From Saccharopolyspora rhizosphaerae (lineage in GTDB: Bacteria; Actinomycetota; Actinomycetes; Mycobacteriales; Pseudonocardiaceae), in NCBI RefSeq assembly GCF_003931915.1, contig NZ_RSAA01000035.1:434001-498000 (forward strand): a stretch of DNA of 64,000 nucleotides. Reading direction: 5' to 3'. Under the pieces are notes generated by a model. The model was not told the origin of the DNA. It saw nothing but the letters and a program-made list of their open reading frames with translations, and did no database searches. The translations under genes were made by a program, and so were the position numbers. The stretch's first letter is position 1. Every line of letters starts with the position of its first letter. This document shows, piece after piece, positions 8,753-17,100 of this stretch.

Positions 8753-8940
8753 GGGTCTACCTCGTCGTCGTTCGCGTCGGAATCTCAGTGCGGAGCCCGT
8801 CTCGATCACGCCGGTCGGTCCGCACGAGGCCTGCTCGTGGAACCGGCACGTCCGTCAGCACCGCCGCCGGGACCGTGGCTCGCTCGGCGAACCCGTTCCT
8901 CTGGCGCGAACTGCAGCCGCGCACCGCACAACAAAGAATG

Positions 8941-8970
8941 AGGGTACTTGGTGGCTTCTGGCCCGGTCAA
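8941..8970 (-). promoter_or_regulatory. Predicted promoter of rplM-rpsI
   Basis: On the minus strand TTGACC (8970-8965) is followed after 18 bases by TACCCT (8946-8941), fitting the principal-sigma pattern TTGACN/TANNNT. It lies about 190 bases before rplM. The -35 context CCGTTTTGACC is the same as in the predicted rpsL promoter. Confidence 0.6.
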
Positions 8971-9105
8971 AACGGGTCCTCGATTGCTATTTCGAGGTTC
9001 TGACCTGGCAGATCGCCGGAACCAGCATAGCAATGCCCGCTGGTGGCCGACGGGGACCCCGGCAAAGCCGATCGGACCTCCGCAAACGGAGATCACCCGC
9101 CGGAC

Positions 9106-9143
9106 GCGACGATGGCCCCGGCGAAAACCGGAGCCATCGTCGC
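9106..9143 (-). terminator. Hairpin after the WXG100 gene
   Basis: GCGACGATGGC pairs with GCCATCGTCGC around a GC-rich inner stem-loop, starting about 20 nt after the WXG100 stop at 9166. It separates the secretion locus from rplM. Confidence 0.7.
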
Positions 9144-9165
9144 GGAAAGGCGAAGAGCAGTGAGC

Positions 9166-9456
9166 TCAGCCACCGAAGCGGGAGGCGTTCTTCTTCTCGC
9201 CGGCCTGGAAGGACTCGTTGGCCGCACCGACGGCCATGCCCATCTTGGCGGCGGTCTCCTGCATCTTGGCGGCCTCGGCGTCCCAGGACCGTTGCGCCTC
9301 CTGGTACGCGGCGACGGCCTCGCCGTCCCAGGTGGTGACCAGCTTCTGGATCTTGCCCTCCAGGTCGTCCAGCTCGCCCTGGATCTTCTGGGCCGCGGCC
9401 TGCAGGTCGTCGGAGGCCTGCTGCAGCTCCGCGAAGTTGACGTTGATCTCGCTCAT
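9166..9456 (-). CDS. WXG100 family protein (EsxA/EsxB-like)
   Basis: This is a 96-residue protein with the classical four-residue turn W43-D-G45 between two long helices, the hallmark of WXG100 proteins that leave the cell through ESX systems as dimers. The tail is basic (KKNASRFGG). It lies 64 bases after a second WXG100 gene and directly before rplM, the position of esxT/esxU in the mycobacterial ESX-4 locus. It probably heterodimerises with its neighbour, as in that locus. Both ESX identity and size are clear; the YxxxD signal is not obvious here and may be supplied by the partner. Confidence 0.92.
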   Translation of the reverse strand: MSEINVNFAELQQASDDLQAAAQKIQGELDDLEGKIQKLVTTWDGEAVAAYQEAQRSWDAEAAKMQETAAKMGMAVGAANESFQAGEKKNASRFGG

Positions 9457-9520
9457 TACCTGTCCCCTCGAATACGTCTAGATCAAGAAATGTGGAATCT
9501 GCGACACGCGGAAGGCGGGA

Positions 9521-9832
9521 TCAGCCGTCCAGCAGGCTGCTGATCTTGGAGATCTCCTGGGCCTGCTCCTCCTGGACCTGCGCGTAGTCCTGACCCGAGG
9601 ACTTCACGTTCTGCCCCAGCTCGTCCAGCTTCTGGATGATCGTCTTGCCGCTCTGCTCGTACTGCTCCATCAGCTTGCGGAAGACGTCGGCGGCAGCGCC
9701 CTTCCAGTTCTGCACCGGGCCCTCGAGCTGGCCCTGCAGCTGCTGCAGCGCCTGCTCGACGGCGTTGCGCGCCTCGTCGATGTCGACCGACGCCTGCTGG
9801 ATCGCCTCGGTGTCCGCACCAATTCCAGCCAT
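9521..9832 (-). CDS. WXG100 family protein, partner of the 9166 gene
   Basis: The 103-residue helical hairpin protein has W43-K-G45 in the turn. The ATG at 9832 fits the standard WXG100 length; an earlier in-frame start would add about 30 non-conserved residues. After the second helix comes the Gln/Glu-rich tail YAQVQEEQAQEI, in which an aromatic residue leads an acidic stretch, loosely resembling a secretion signal. It forms a pair with the next gene at the EsxT/EsxU position of an ESX-4-like locus. Confidence 0.9.
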   Translation of the reverse strand: MAGIGADTEAIQQASVDIDEARNAVEQALQQLQGQLEGPVQNWKGAAADVFRKLMEQYEQSGKTIIQKLDELGQNVKSSGQDYAQVQEEQAQEISKISSLLDG

Positions 9833-10039
9833 CTCTGGGTGACCCCCTTCAAACTCGGTATCAAGCTCTGGTGAACCTGCGACGCAGACATTGCCACGTC
9901 CGGTTCCCGGTTGTCCTGGATTTCTGCGCAAGCCGTTGCTGATGTGAACGCAGAACTGAGGACCCGCTGGTCACGGGGGTTTTGCGCTTGCGAAAACCTG
10001 AAATGTGACGCGGCCGAACGGAGTCCGGTCGCAATTGCC

Positions 10040-11827
10040 TCACCCGATGTCGACGGAACCCACGACCTGTTCGCACGCGCGAACGACCTCGTCCTTGCCG
10101 GCGGGTCCGTACTTGCACCCCACGCTCACTTTGAATTGCCCTTTGTACAGCGTGTACCACTCGACGGTCGCCTCCGGCAGCGTTTCCCGGTAGTAGACGA
10201 CGTCCCGGCCGGCGAAGCTGGTCGACGGTGTGAACAGCGAGAACTCCTCGCCCGCCGCCACGCTCTTCTCGTACTCGCCGCGCAGCAGCTGCACCGCGCG
10301 GTTGCGGTCGCCGTCGGTGTCGAAGGTCAACCGGCCTTCCTCGACCGCGACCAGCGACCCCTGCGGACCGTCGGCGGGTTCGACGAGGGTCTGGAACTTC
10401 GCGGGGTCCCCGCCCACCGGGCGCCAGCCGCCCGGGTAGGCGAAGCGGTAGTCGTAGGCGGCCATCCGCTGCGCGGGCACGGCGGGGTCAGCCTGCGGCG
10501 AGGAGTCCGTGAGCAGGAGAGCCGTGGTCCCAGCGACCGCGGCGAGCAGCACCACCGCGGCGCCGACCAGCCACGGCGCCCTGCGCCTGCGCTTGAGCTT
10601 CGGCCGCTTGGTGACCGGCCGGGTGGGTTCGTCTCCGGTCATGACGACGGTCCGGGCGCGGCTGAGCGGTTCTCCCCGGGCGGCCTGCGCACTCGGCAAC
10701 GGGTAGTCGCGGACGGTGGTGCCCGCCCACGTCCCCGCGGGCGCAAGACCGCCGCTGCGCTCGGGGTCCAGCCGAACGGCGCGCAAAGCGCCTCGGGCGA
10801 CGACGGTTTCGGGCTGGTCGAGGGTCACCGGAACCACGCCGGTGCGCTCGTGGATCAGGCGCGCCACCATCGGGATCCGGCTGGAGCCGCCGACGAGGAA
10901 CACCCCGGCGAGCTGCCCGCGCGGGACCTGCCCGTCGCGCAACGTCGCCAGCACCAGGTCGGCCGAACTGCCCAGCGGCGTCGCGATGAGCTTCTCGAGG
11001 TCGGCACGAGTGACGTGGGCGTCCGAGAACGGCGGCGGCATCGGCACGTCGGTGTAGGCGTGGCGGGACAGCGTCTCCTTGGCGCCCCGCACGTCCTGGC
11101 GCAGCACGCGCCGCCGTCGCCGATCGGGCATCTCGCGGCCCTCGACGAGCTTGCGCCAGGCGGCCGCATCGGTGCTGCCGACGAGCTCGCCGACGTGCTC
11201 CAGAAGCAGCTGGTCGATGTCGGCGCCGCCGAAGTTCGGCTCGCCCTTCGTGGCCAGGACCTGGAAGGACGCGCCCTGCTTGCGCACCACGGAGGCGTCG
11301 ACCGTGCCGCCGCCGAGGTCGAGGACCGCCAGCGCACCCCCGTCGGGCAGGCCGTTGCCGGCCGAGTGGAAGACCGCCGCGGCGACCGGTTCGGGCACCA
11401 GCACGATCTCCTTGCCGAGACCGGCTGCGGCCTGGCGGAGCTCGGCGGCGCGCACGGAACCCCAGTCGGCGGGGTGGGTGAGCACGAGGAGGTCGACGGC
11501 CGCGCCACCGGCGAAGCGGCGGGCCTCACCGACCGCGCGCTGCAGCACGGCGCGGATCACGTCGCCGACCTTGAGCACGGTGCTGCCGAGCAGCAGCTCG
11601 CCTTCGTCGATGCGGCGCTTGGGGTGCGGTTCGAAGCGGGCGGGATCGACGGCGGCCTGGCGCTCGGCTTCGTGACCGACGAACAGCGTGCCGTCCGCAG
11701 CGGCGAAGACCGCCGAGGGCACCAGCGGTTGCCCGTCGATGACGACCACCTGTGGTTCGGCACCGCCGACCGAGACCACCGTGCATGTGCTCGATGTGCC
11801 GAAGTCGATCGAGACGTGCAGGGACAC
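10040..11827 (-). CDS. DnaK-like protein with C-terminal type VII-associated (Rv3446c-type) domain
   Basis: Residues 1-355 form an actin/Hsp70 ATPase fold: phosphate-1 loop SIDFGTSSTCT, phosphate-2 LDLGGGTVDAS (about residue 170) and the adenosine motif VFLVGGSSRIP (about 310). A basic linker and one membrane helix (about 417-440) follow, then an external domain of about 150 residues like the C-terminal domain of the ESX-4 protein Rv3446c. There is no DnaK substrate-binding domain. The GTG at 11827 is preferred over the ATG at 11839 because GGAG lies six bases before it. By position between the esx genes and eccC it is probably an accessory of this secretion system; an ATP-driven signalling role across the membrane is inference. 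Confidence 0.85.
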   Translation of the reverse strand: MSLHVSIDFGTSSTCTVVSVGGAEPQVVVIDGQPLVPSAVFAAADGTLFVGHEAERQAAVDPARFEPHPKRRIDEGELLLGSTVLKVGDVIRAVLQRAVGEARRFAGGAAVDLLVLTHPADWGSVRAAELRQAAAGLGKEIVLVPEPVAAAVFHSAGNGLPDGGALAVLDLGGGTVDASVVRKQGASFQVLATKGEPNFGGADIDQLLLEHVGELVGSTDAAAWRKLVEGREMPDRRRRRVLRQDVRGAKETLSRHAYTDVPMPPPFSDAHVTRADLEKLIATPLGSSADLVLATLRDGQVPRGQLAGVFLVGGSSRIPMVARLIHERTGVVPVTLDQPETVVARGALRAVRLDPERSGGLAPAGTWAGTTVRDYPLPSAQAARGEPLSRARTVVMTGDEPTRPVTKRPKLKRRRRAPWLVGAAVVLLAAVAGTTALLLTDSSPQADPAVPAQRMAAYDYRFAYPGGWRPVGGDPAKFQTLVEPADGPQGSLVAVEEGRLTFDTDGDRNRAVQLLRGEYEKSVAAGEEFSLFTPSTSFAGRDVVYYRETLPEATVEWYTLYKGQFKVSVGCKYGPAGKDEVVRACEQVVGSVDIG

Positions 11828-12330
11828 CCAGTACTCCATTCACCGTCGCCGAAGCGCTCGCCGGCGGCGACGTCGTCATACGGCCCGCCGTCCAGGCGGC
11901 GCCGTCCCCCCGGGTGAGCACCCTAGAGCCACCGGCCACACCCGCACCAACATCCTCCCGCGACCAACCCCGGGTCAGGGGACCGCTGCTGCGGGTCCGC
12001 GGCCCGGTTCCCCCGGCGTTCCGTGCCGGGGTGCCGGTGCCCCCCTCCTCCCTCGGACGCGGCCCGTCCCGGTCGAACGGCCGGGACGAGTCACCCGCCG
12101 AACGGCCGGGACGAGTCACCCGCGCTCCGCCCGGGAAGCCGAGGGCGGACGCTCGGGTGGCGGTGGGCTCCACCGGAGTGGTGCGCCGGGTCCACTCCTC
12201 TGCTCCGGAGGACCGCGGTGATCCGTCAACCAGCTCGGGAGTGGCCTGGTCGTGCGGTGGAACAGGGCGTCCGCTCGGTGCCGACGGGTGTCGTTCCACC
12301 TGACGCGGTGAAGGGTGGGTGCGGCCGCTC
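11828..12330. other. 500-bp intergenic region with a 25-bp tandem repeat
   Basis: No convincing gene is seen; open frames are Arg/Pro-rich shadows. GAACGGCCGGGACGAGTCAC and four further bases occur twice in tandem (12075-12098 and 12100-12123, period 25). The promoter of the DnaK-like gene is expected here but no clear -35/-10 pair is visible. Confidence 0.5.
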
Positions 12331-12516
12331 TCAGCGGGGGCGGCGCAGTGCTGCGACGAAGTCGGTCCACTGGTGCTTCGGGAACACCAGGACTTCGCCG
12401 TCGCGGTCCTTGGAGTCCCGGACTCCGACCACCTCGGGAGCGACCGCGACTTCGACGCAGTTGCCCTCGATCGCGCTCCTGCTGGACTTCCGCCAGTTGC
12501 TCAAGCCGGGTGCCAT
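12331..12516 (-). CDS. DUF397 protein, copy 2
   Basis: The 61-residue protein carries the DUF397 pattern: W-RKSS-S near the N-terminus, GNCVEVAV in the middle, VGVRDSKD and a C-terminal W-x-x-F-V-A-A-L. DUF397 proteins are widespread actinobacterial partners of XRE/DUF5753 regulators, some proposed to act as toxin/antitoxin-like or developmental switches. It is about 65% identical to copy 1 at 12667. Its own upstream XRE gene is reduced to a C-terminal stub (12501-12590). Confidence 0.88.
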   Translation of the reverse strand: MAPGLSNWRKSSRSAIEGNCVEVAVAPEVVGVRDSKDRDGEVLVFPKHQWTDFVAALRRPR

Positions 12517-12590
12517 GGCGTCTCCCGTTCGTACCGCTGCGCGTAGGTGCTCAGTATTGCGCGGGACGCGTCGAAATCCGAGGTCTCGGC
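12501..12590 (-). pseudogene. C-terminal remnant of an XRE/DUF5753 regulator
   Basis: Just before DUF397 copy 2 the minus strand encodes SRAILSTYAQRYERET and a stop. This aligns with the last residues of the intact regulator (SRAILDSYLLKYESEAE). No HTH or DUF5753 body is found upstream. It overlaps the DUF397 start by 16 bases, as the intact pair overlaps by 4. This is what a tandem duplication followed by deletion of most of the regulator would leave. Confidence 0.6.
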
Positions 12591-12666
12591 TCCGAGGACT
12601 TCACCGGGCCGGCACCCGCTGCACCGAGCCCCTCCGGCACGGACCCGCTCTGCGAGCTGGGCGAGG

Positions 12667-12849
12667 TCAGGAACGCCGCAGTGCTGCGACGAAACCGGCC
12701 CACTGCTGCTTCGGGAACACCAGAACACCGCCCTCCCGGTCCTTCGAATCCCGCACCCCGACGAACTCGGGAGTCACCGCGACCTCGACGCAGTCCCCCT
12801 CTGCTCCGCTGTGAGGTGACTTCTTCCAAACGGCCAAGTCACTCGTCAT
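12667..12849 (-). CDS. DUF397 protein, copy 1
   Basis: The 60-residue protein shows the DUF397 pattern (VWKKSPHSG, GDCVEVAV, VGVRDSKDREGG, W-x-x-F-V-A-A-L-R). Its ATG overlaps the stop of the XRE/DUF5753 regulator gene by four bases, so the two are made together. The pair resembles whiJ/abaA-type cassettes of actinomycetes. The regulator probably binds its own promoter, with DUF397 modulating it; that mechanism is an inference from related systems. Confidence 0.9.
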   Translation of the reverse strand: MTSDLAVWKKSPHSGAEGDCVEVAVTPEFVGVRDSKDREGGVLVFPKQQWAGFVAALRRS

Positions 12850-13694
12850 TCCGCCTCGCTCTCGTACTTCAGGAGGTACGAGTCGAGTATCGCGCGAGAG
12901 CCGGCGCGATCAGAGGCCTGAGATTCCAACAACCCGACTGAATCCACGAAGAGACTCACGTCGCCTGGTGCGTCGATGAACGCGCCTGACCGCCGAGCCT
13001 CGATGTAGACGACGGGACGAGAGCGCTCGAACTCGAACAGCACGAACGCGCCGCTCAGCCCTGCGTGCGCACCGATCGACCGCGGCAGCACACGGATCTC
13101 CACGTTGCCGGCCCGGTTCACCTCCTGAACGTGCCGAAGCTGTTCCGCCATCACCCGCGGCCCGCCGACCGGCCGCATGAACACGGTCTCGTCGATGAGG
13201 ACGCGCAGCTCAACAGGGTTGCTCTGAGCGAGGATCCCCTGCCGCTTCAAGCGGATCGAAACGTGCTCGTCGACGTCGTCGGAGGGCACGCCGGACACCG
13301 TCATGATCTCCCGCGCGTACTCCTCGGTCTGCAGGAGTCCGGGGACGAGGTTGAGCTGCACGCTGGTGATGCGCTGCGCGCGTTGCTCGACGTCGAGGAG
13401 CGCGGTCAGCTGATCCGGGATCCCGCGTCCGACCTCCCACCACGCGGGCTCGCGGATCTCCCGGGCCATCGTGAGGAGGCGTTCCCGCTCGGCCCCTCGC
13501 ACCTTCAACGCCTTGAGCATCGCCTCGACGCTCTCGACGCGGATGCCCCTGCGGGCGGTTTCGAGACGGCTGACCTTCGCCTCGGACCAACCGAGCAGCC
13601 GGGACAGCTCGCGTGCGGTCAGCCCGGTCGCGGATCGAGCGGCACGGAGCTCCCTCGCAAGAGCGCGTGCCCTCGGTGTGTCAGCCATGGCCAC
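12846..13694 (-). CDS. XRE-family regulator with DUF5753 domain
   Basis: The 282-residue product has an N-terminal helix-turn-helix (residues 12-65, with GLTARELSRLLGWSEAKVSRLE) and then a DUF5753 ligand-binding-like domain containing VPGLLQTEEYARE. This is the common actinobacterial partner of DUF397. The gene is followed with a 4-bp overlap by DUF397 copy 1. It sits inside the secretion locus between the DnaK-like gene and eccC, so a regulatory link to secretion is possible but not shown. An alternative start two codons downstream (MADTPRAR) is equally plausible. Confidence 0.92.
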   Translation of the reverse strand: MAMADTPRARALARELRAARSATGLTARELSRLLGWSEAKVSRLETARRGIRVESVEAMLKALKVRGAERERLLTMAREIREPAWWEVGRGIPDQLTALLDVEQRAQRITSVQLNLVPGLLQTEEYAREIMTVSGVPSDDVDEHVSIRLKRQGILAQSNPVELRVLIDETVFMRPVGGPRVMAEQLRHVQEVNRAGNVEIRVLPRSIGAHAGLSGAFVLFEFERSRPVVYIEARRSGAFIDAPGDVSLFVDSVGLLESQASDRAGSRAILDSYLLKYESEAE

Positions 13695-13799
13695 AGCTTA
13701 CGAGCGCGGAAGGGCCTTGCTGACCTCCCTCTTTCGTGTAATTGATCAACCGGGCGGGCGGTGGAAATCTTGCCAGGACCAACTCACTGGGGAGTCTCG

Positions 13800-14021
13800 A
13801 TGCTCGAATACCTGACCTACGTCTGGCGGCCGGTTCCCGGGACGCGGCACGCCTTCCCGTTCGCAGCAACGAAGCTCGCCCACGACCAGATCGCGATCGC
13901 CTACTGCGGGGTCGAAGTCGAAGCCGCGAAGCTCCACGGCCTCGACGAGATGGCCTGGATCCTCGAACCCACCTGCATGGACTGCTGGCGGCACCTCGCG
14001 GAGAACCCGCCAGGCCGGTGA
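13800..14021 (+). CDS. Small protein with CMDC motif
   Basis: The ATG at 13800 has GGGGAG five bases upstream and yields 73 residues; a longer form from 13761 lacks such a site. The product is rich in aromatic residues and ends with PTCMDCWRHLAENPPGR; the C-x-x-C pair suggests a metal or redox site. It is divergent from the XRE regulator (about 105 bp between starts), a common arrangement for a regulated target. I do not recognise the family. The intergenic space contains AT-rich sequence (TGTAATTGATCAA) that could hold an operator. Confidence 0.62.
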   Translation: MLEYLTYVWRPVPGTRHAFPFAATKLAHDQIAIAYCGVEVEAAKLHGLDEMAWILEPTCMDCWRHLAENPPGR

Positions 14022-14065
14022 CCCGCCGAGCCAGCAGCGGACGACGCATCGAGAACACCCCGAAC

Positions 14066-14102
14066 GCGAGAGCCTCCCCTCGACGTGGTCGAGGGGAGGC
14101 TC
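14066..14102. terminator. 17-bp bidirectional terminator hairpin
   Basis: GAGAGCCTCCCCTCGAC and its perfect reverse complement are separated by GTG. It lies between the convergent small plus-strand gene (ends 14021) and eccC (ends 14116). Confidence 0.88.
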
Positions 14103-14115
14103 TCCGGTGCTCAGA

Positions 14116-17100
14116 TCACTGCGGCTGGTCGGTGATCATCGCTGTCTGGATCATCTGCGGGCCGCCGCGCAGGGTGCGGCTGACGAGGGTGCCTCGGCCC
14201 GGGGGCAGCTGGCGCGACTTGATGTTGGCGACCAGCTGACCGTCGTCCTTGTTCGCGCTCATCGCCAGGCCGGGGGCCGACGTCTCGCGCATCTTGCCGA
14301 TCAGCGGCTCGTACAGCGCCCGTCCCGCACCACCGGAGTTGCGGGCCAGGACGATGTGCAGACCCACGTCCGTCGCCTGCGGGATGAACTCCGCCAGCGG
14401 GGCGAGCGGGTTGTTGCCCTGCGGTGCCACGAGTTCGTAGTCGTCGACGACCACGAACAGCTCCGGCCCCTTCCACCACGAGCGGTCGCGCAGCTGCTCC
14501 TGCGTGACGTCCGGGCCGGGCAGCCGCTTCTTCAGGGAGGCGGTCACGTCCTTGACGTTGCTCTTGAGCTGGTCCGCGCTGACCGAGTACTCCAGCAGGT
14601 GCGAGTTGAGGAAGCCCAACATCGAGCGCCGGTAGTCCACCAGCAGGATCAGCGCTTCCTTCGGCGTGTACCGCTCGGTGATGCCGCGGACGATCGTCTT
14701 CAGCAGCGCGGTCTTGCCCGACTCCCTCTCGCCGAACGCGTAGAAGTTCGGCTCGGCGCGGAAGTCCAGGTAGACCGGGTGCAGGCCGTCCTCGTTGATG
14801 CCGATCGGCACCAGCTTCGGGTTCGGCTGCTGCTCCGGACGCGGGAGCTGCTGGTAGGGCAGCAGCTCCGGCAGCAGGCGGACCTGCGGCGCCGGGCGGC
14901 CCTTCCACGAGCTCTTGACCCGGTTGACCAGGTCGGCGACGCCCTCGGAGACGTCGTCGTTGTAGAGCTCCCAGCCCATCCTCGCGGGACGGCGCTCCTC
15001 CTCGGCGGCCTGCGTCTCGACCTCGACGCGGTCACCGATGTTCTCGCTGTCCACGCGGGGCAACGCCATCAGGAAGTGCAGCTTCGACTCGTGCATGCCG
15101 CGGCCGGGACGGCCGTGAGGCACCTTCACCGCGGCCTTGCGGTCGACCTCCGACTCGCTCGGGTCACCCAGCCGCAGCTCGATGCGCGTCTGGATCAGGT
15201 CCTTCATCGCCGGCCGGATCTCCGCCCAGCGCGTGGCGGTGATCAGCACGTGGATGCCGAAGGCCAGACCGTTGGAGGCCAGGTTCAGCACGTCCTGCTC
15301 GAGGTTCTCGAACTCCTCGCGGAAGGCGCGCCACCCGTCGATCACCAGGAACATGTCGCCGTACGGGTCGTCGTCGAACTCACCGCGACGCTTGCGGTTG
15401 CGGTAGTCGTTCATGCCCTCGACGCCCAGCTGCTGGAACCGGCCTTCGCGCTCGGCCAGCACCGTCTTGAGCTCGGCGATCGACCGGCGGACGGTGTCCG
15501 GATCGCGGCGGGAGCCGTAGCCGCCCACGTGCGGCAGCCCGCGCAGCGCGGTCAGCGAACCGCCACCGAGGTCGACGCAGTAGAACTGCATCTCCTGCGG
15601 CGTGTGCGTCAACGCGGCCGAGGCGATGATCGAGCGGATCGCGTTCGACTTGCCGGCCCCGACACCACCGACGACGGCGCCGTGACCGCCCTGACCGGAC
15701 AGGTCGAGGATCATCGGGTCCTGCCGCTGGTGGTACGGGACGTCGATGATGCCGACCGGGATCTGCAACCGGGAGCTGCCCGAGTACCCGGCGGCGGTGT
15801 AGCCGCGGTCGTCGGTCTGCTGCAGCGGCGGGAGCAAGGTGTCCAAGGTGGGCGGAGCGTCCAGCGGCGGCAACCACACCTGGTGGGCCGCGATGCCCTG
15901 CCCGGTGATCTTGTCGATGACGATCTGGAAGTCGGTGAGCTCCGGCTCCTGGGACTCCTCCGTGACCTCCGGTTCCACCGGGGTCTCCGGTTCCGGGGGC
16001 TTCTCGATGAAGTCCGGGATGAAGTAGCGCGGCATCTTCTCGCCGGTCACCGGCGACGCACCGCCCCGCAGGGTCGGGCGACGACCGCTGGTCTGGTGCA
16101 TGTGGCCGGAGACGTAGGCGGCGCGGAACCGCTCCATGCCGTTGGGGTGCTTCAGGTACCCGTGACCACCGCTGGCCGGCAGGTCCGCGGCGTCCGGAAC
16201 ACCGATCGCAGCCCGGGATTCGGCCGCGTTGAACGTCTTCAGACCGATCCGGTACGACAGGTGGGAGTCCAGACCGCGCAGCTTGCCCTCTTCCAGGCGC
16301 TGCGAGGCCAGCAGCAAGTGGACCTGCAGCGAACGGCCCAGTCGACCGATCATCACGAAGAGCTCGGCGAACTCCGGCTGCTGGGAGAGCAGTTCGGAGA
16401 ACTCGTCGATGACGACGAACAGCGCGGGCAGCGGCTCCTGGCAGTGCTCGTCGCCCGCCTCGGCCATCTTCCGGTAGTCCCAGACGTTCTTCGCGCCCGC
16501 CTTGTTCAGGACCTCCTGGCGTCGGTTCATCTCACCGGCCAGCGCGTCCTGCATGCGGTCGATCAGCGAGCCGTCGCCTTCGAGGTTGGAGATCGACGCC
16601 GACACGTGCGGTGCGGTGTCGAACCCGTTGAACGTCGCGCCACCCTTGAAGTCGACGAGCACGAAGTTGAGCATCGACGAGGAGTGCGTGGCCATCAGGC
16701 CCAGCACGATGGTGCGCAGGAACTCCGACTTGCCGGAACCGGTCGCACCGATGCACAGGCCGTGCGGGCCCATCCCGCCCGAGGCGGTCTCCTTGATGTC
16801 CAGGTGCACGATCTCGCCCTGCTCACCAGGACCGATCGCGACCTTGTAGAGGTCGTCGGTGGGCCGCGGGCGCCACGCCTCGTTGAGGTCGAAGGTGACC
16901 ACGTCACCGGCCAGACCCAGCTGCTCGATGTAGTTCAGGGGCGTGGTCAGCGGCTCGTAGCCACCGGAGTCGGTGTCGAGCGCGGGACCGCCGGCCACCC
17001 GGTACGGGGCCAGCTGGCGGGCCAGCGACGTCGCCTCCTCCATCGTCAGCGCGTCCGGCTTGCCGAACCACTCCACACCGGAGCCCCCGCGGGCACCGAT

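Noticed and set aside
9976-9998. Weak hairpin GGTTTT/AAAACC after the DnaK-like gene
   Set aside because: Only six base pairs; not listed as a terminator.
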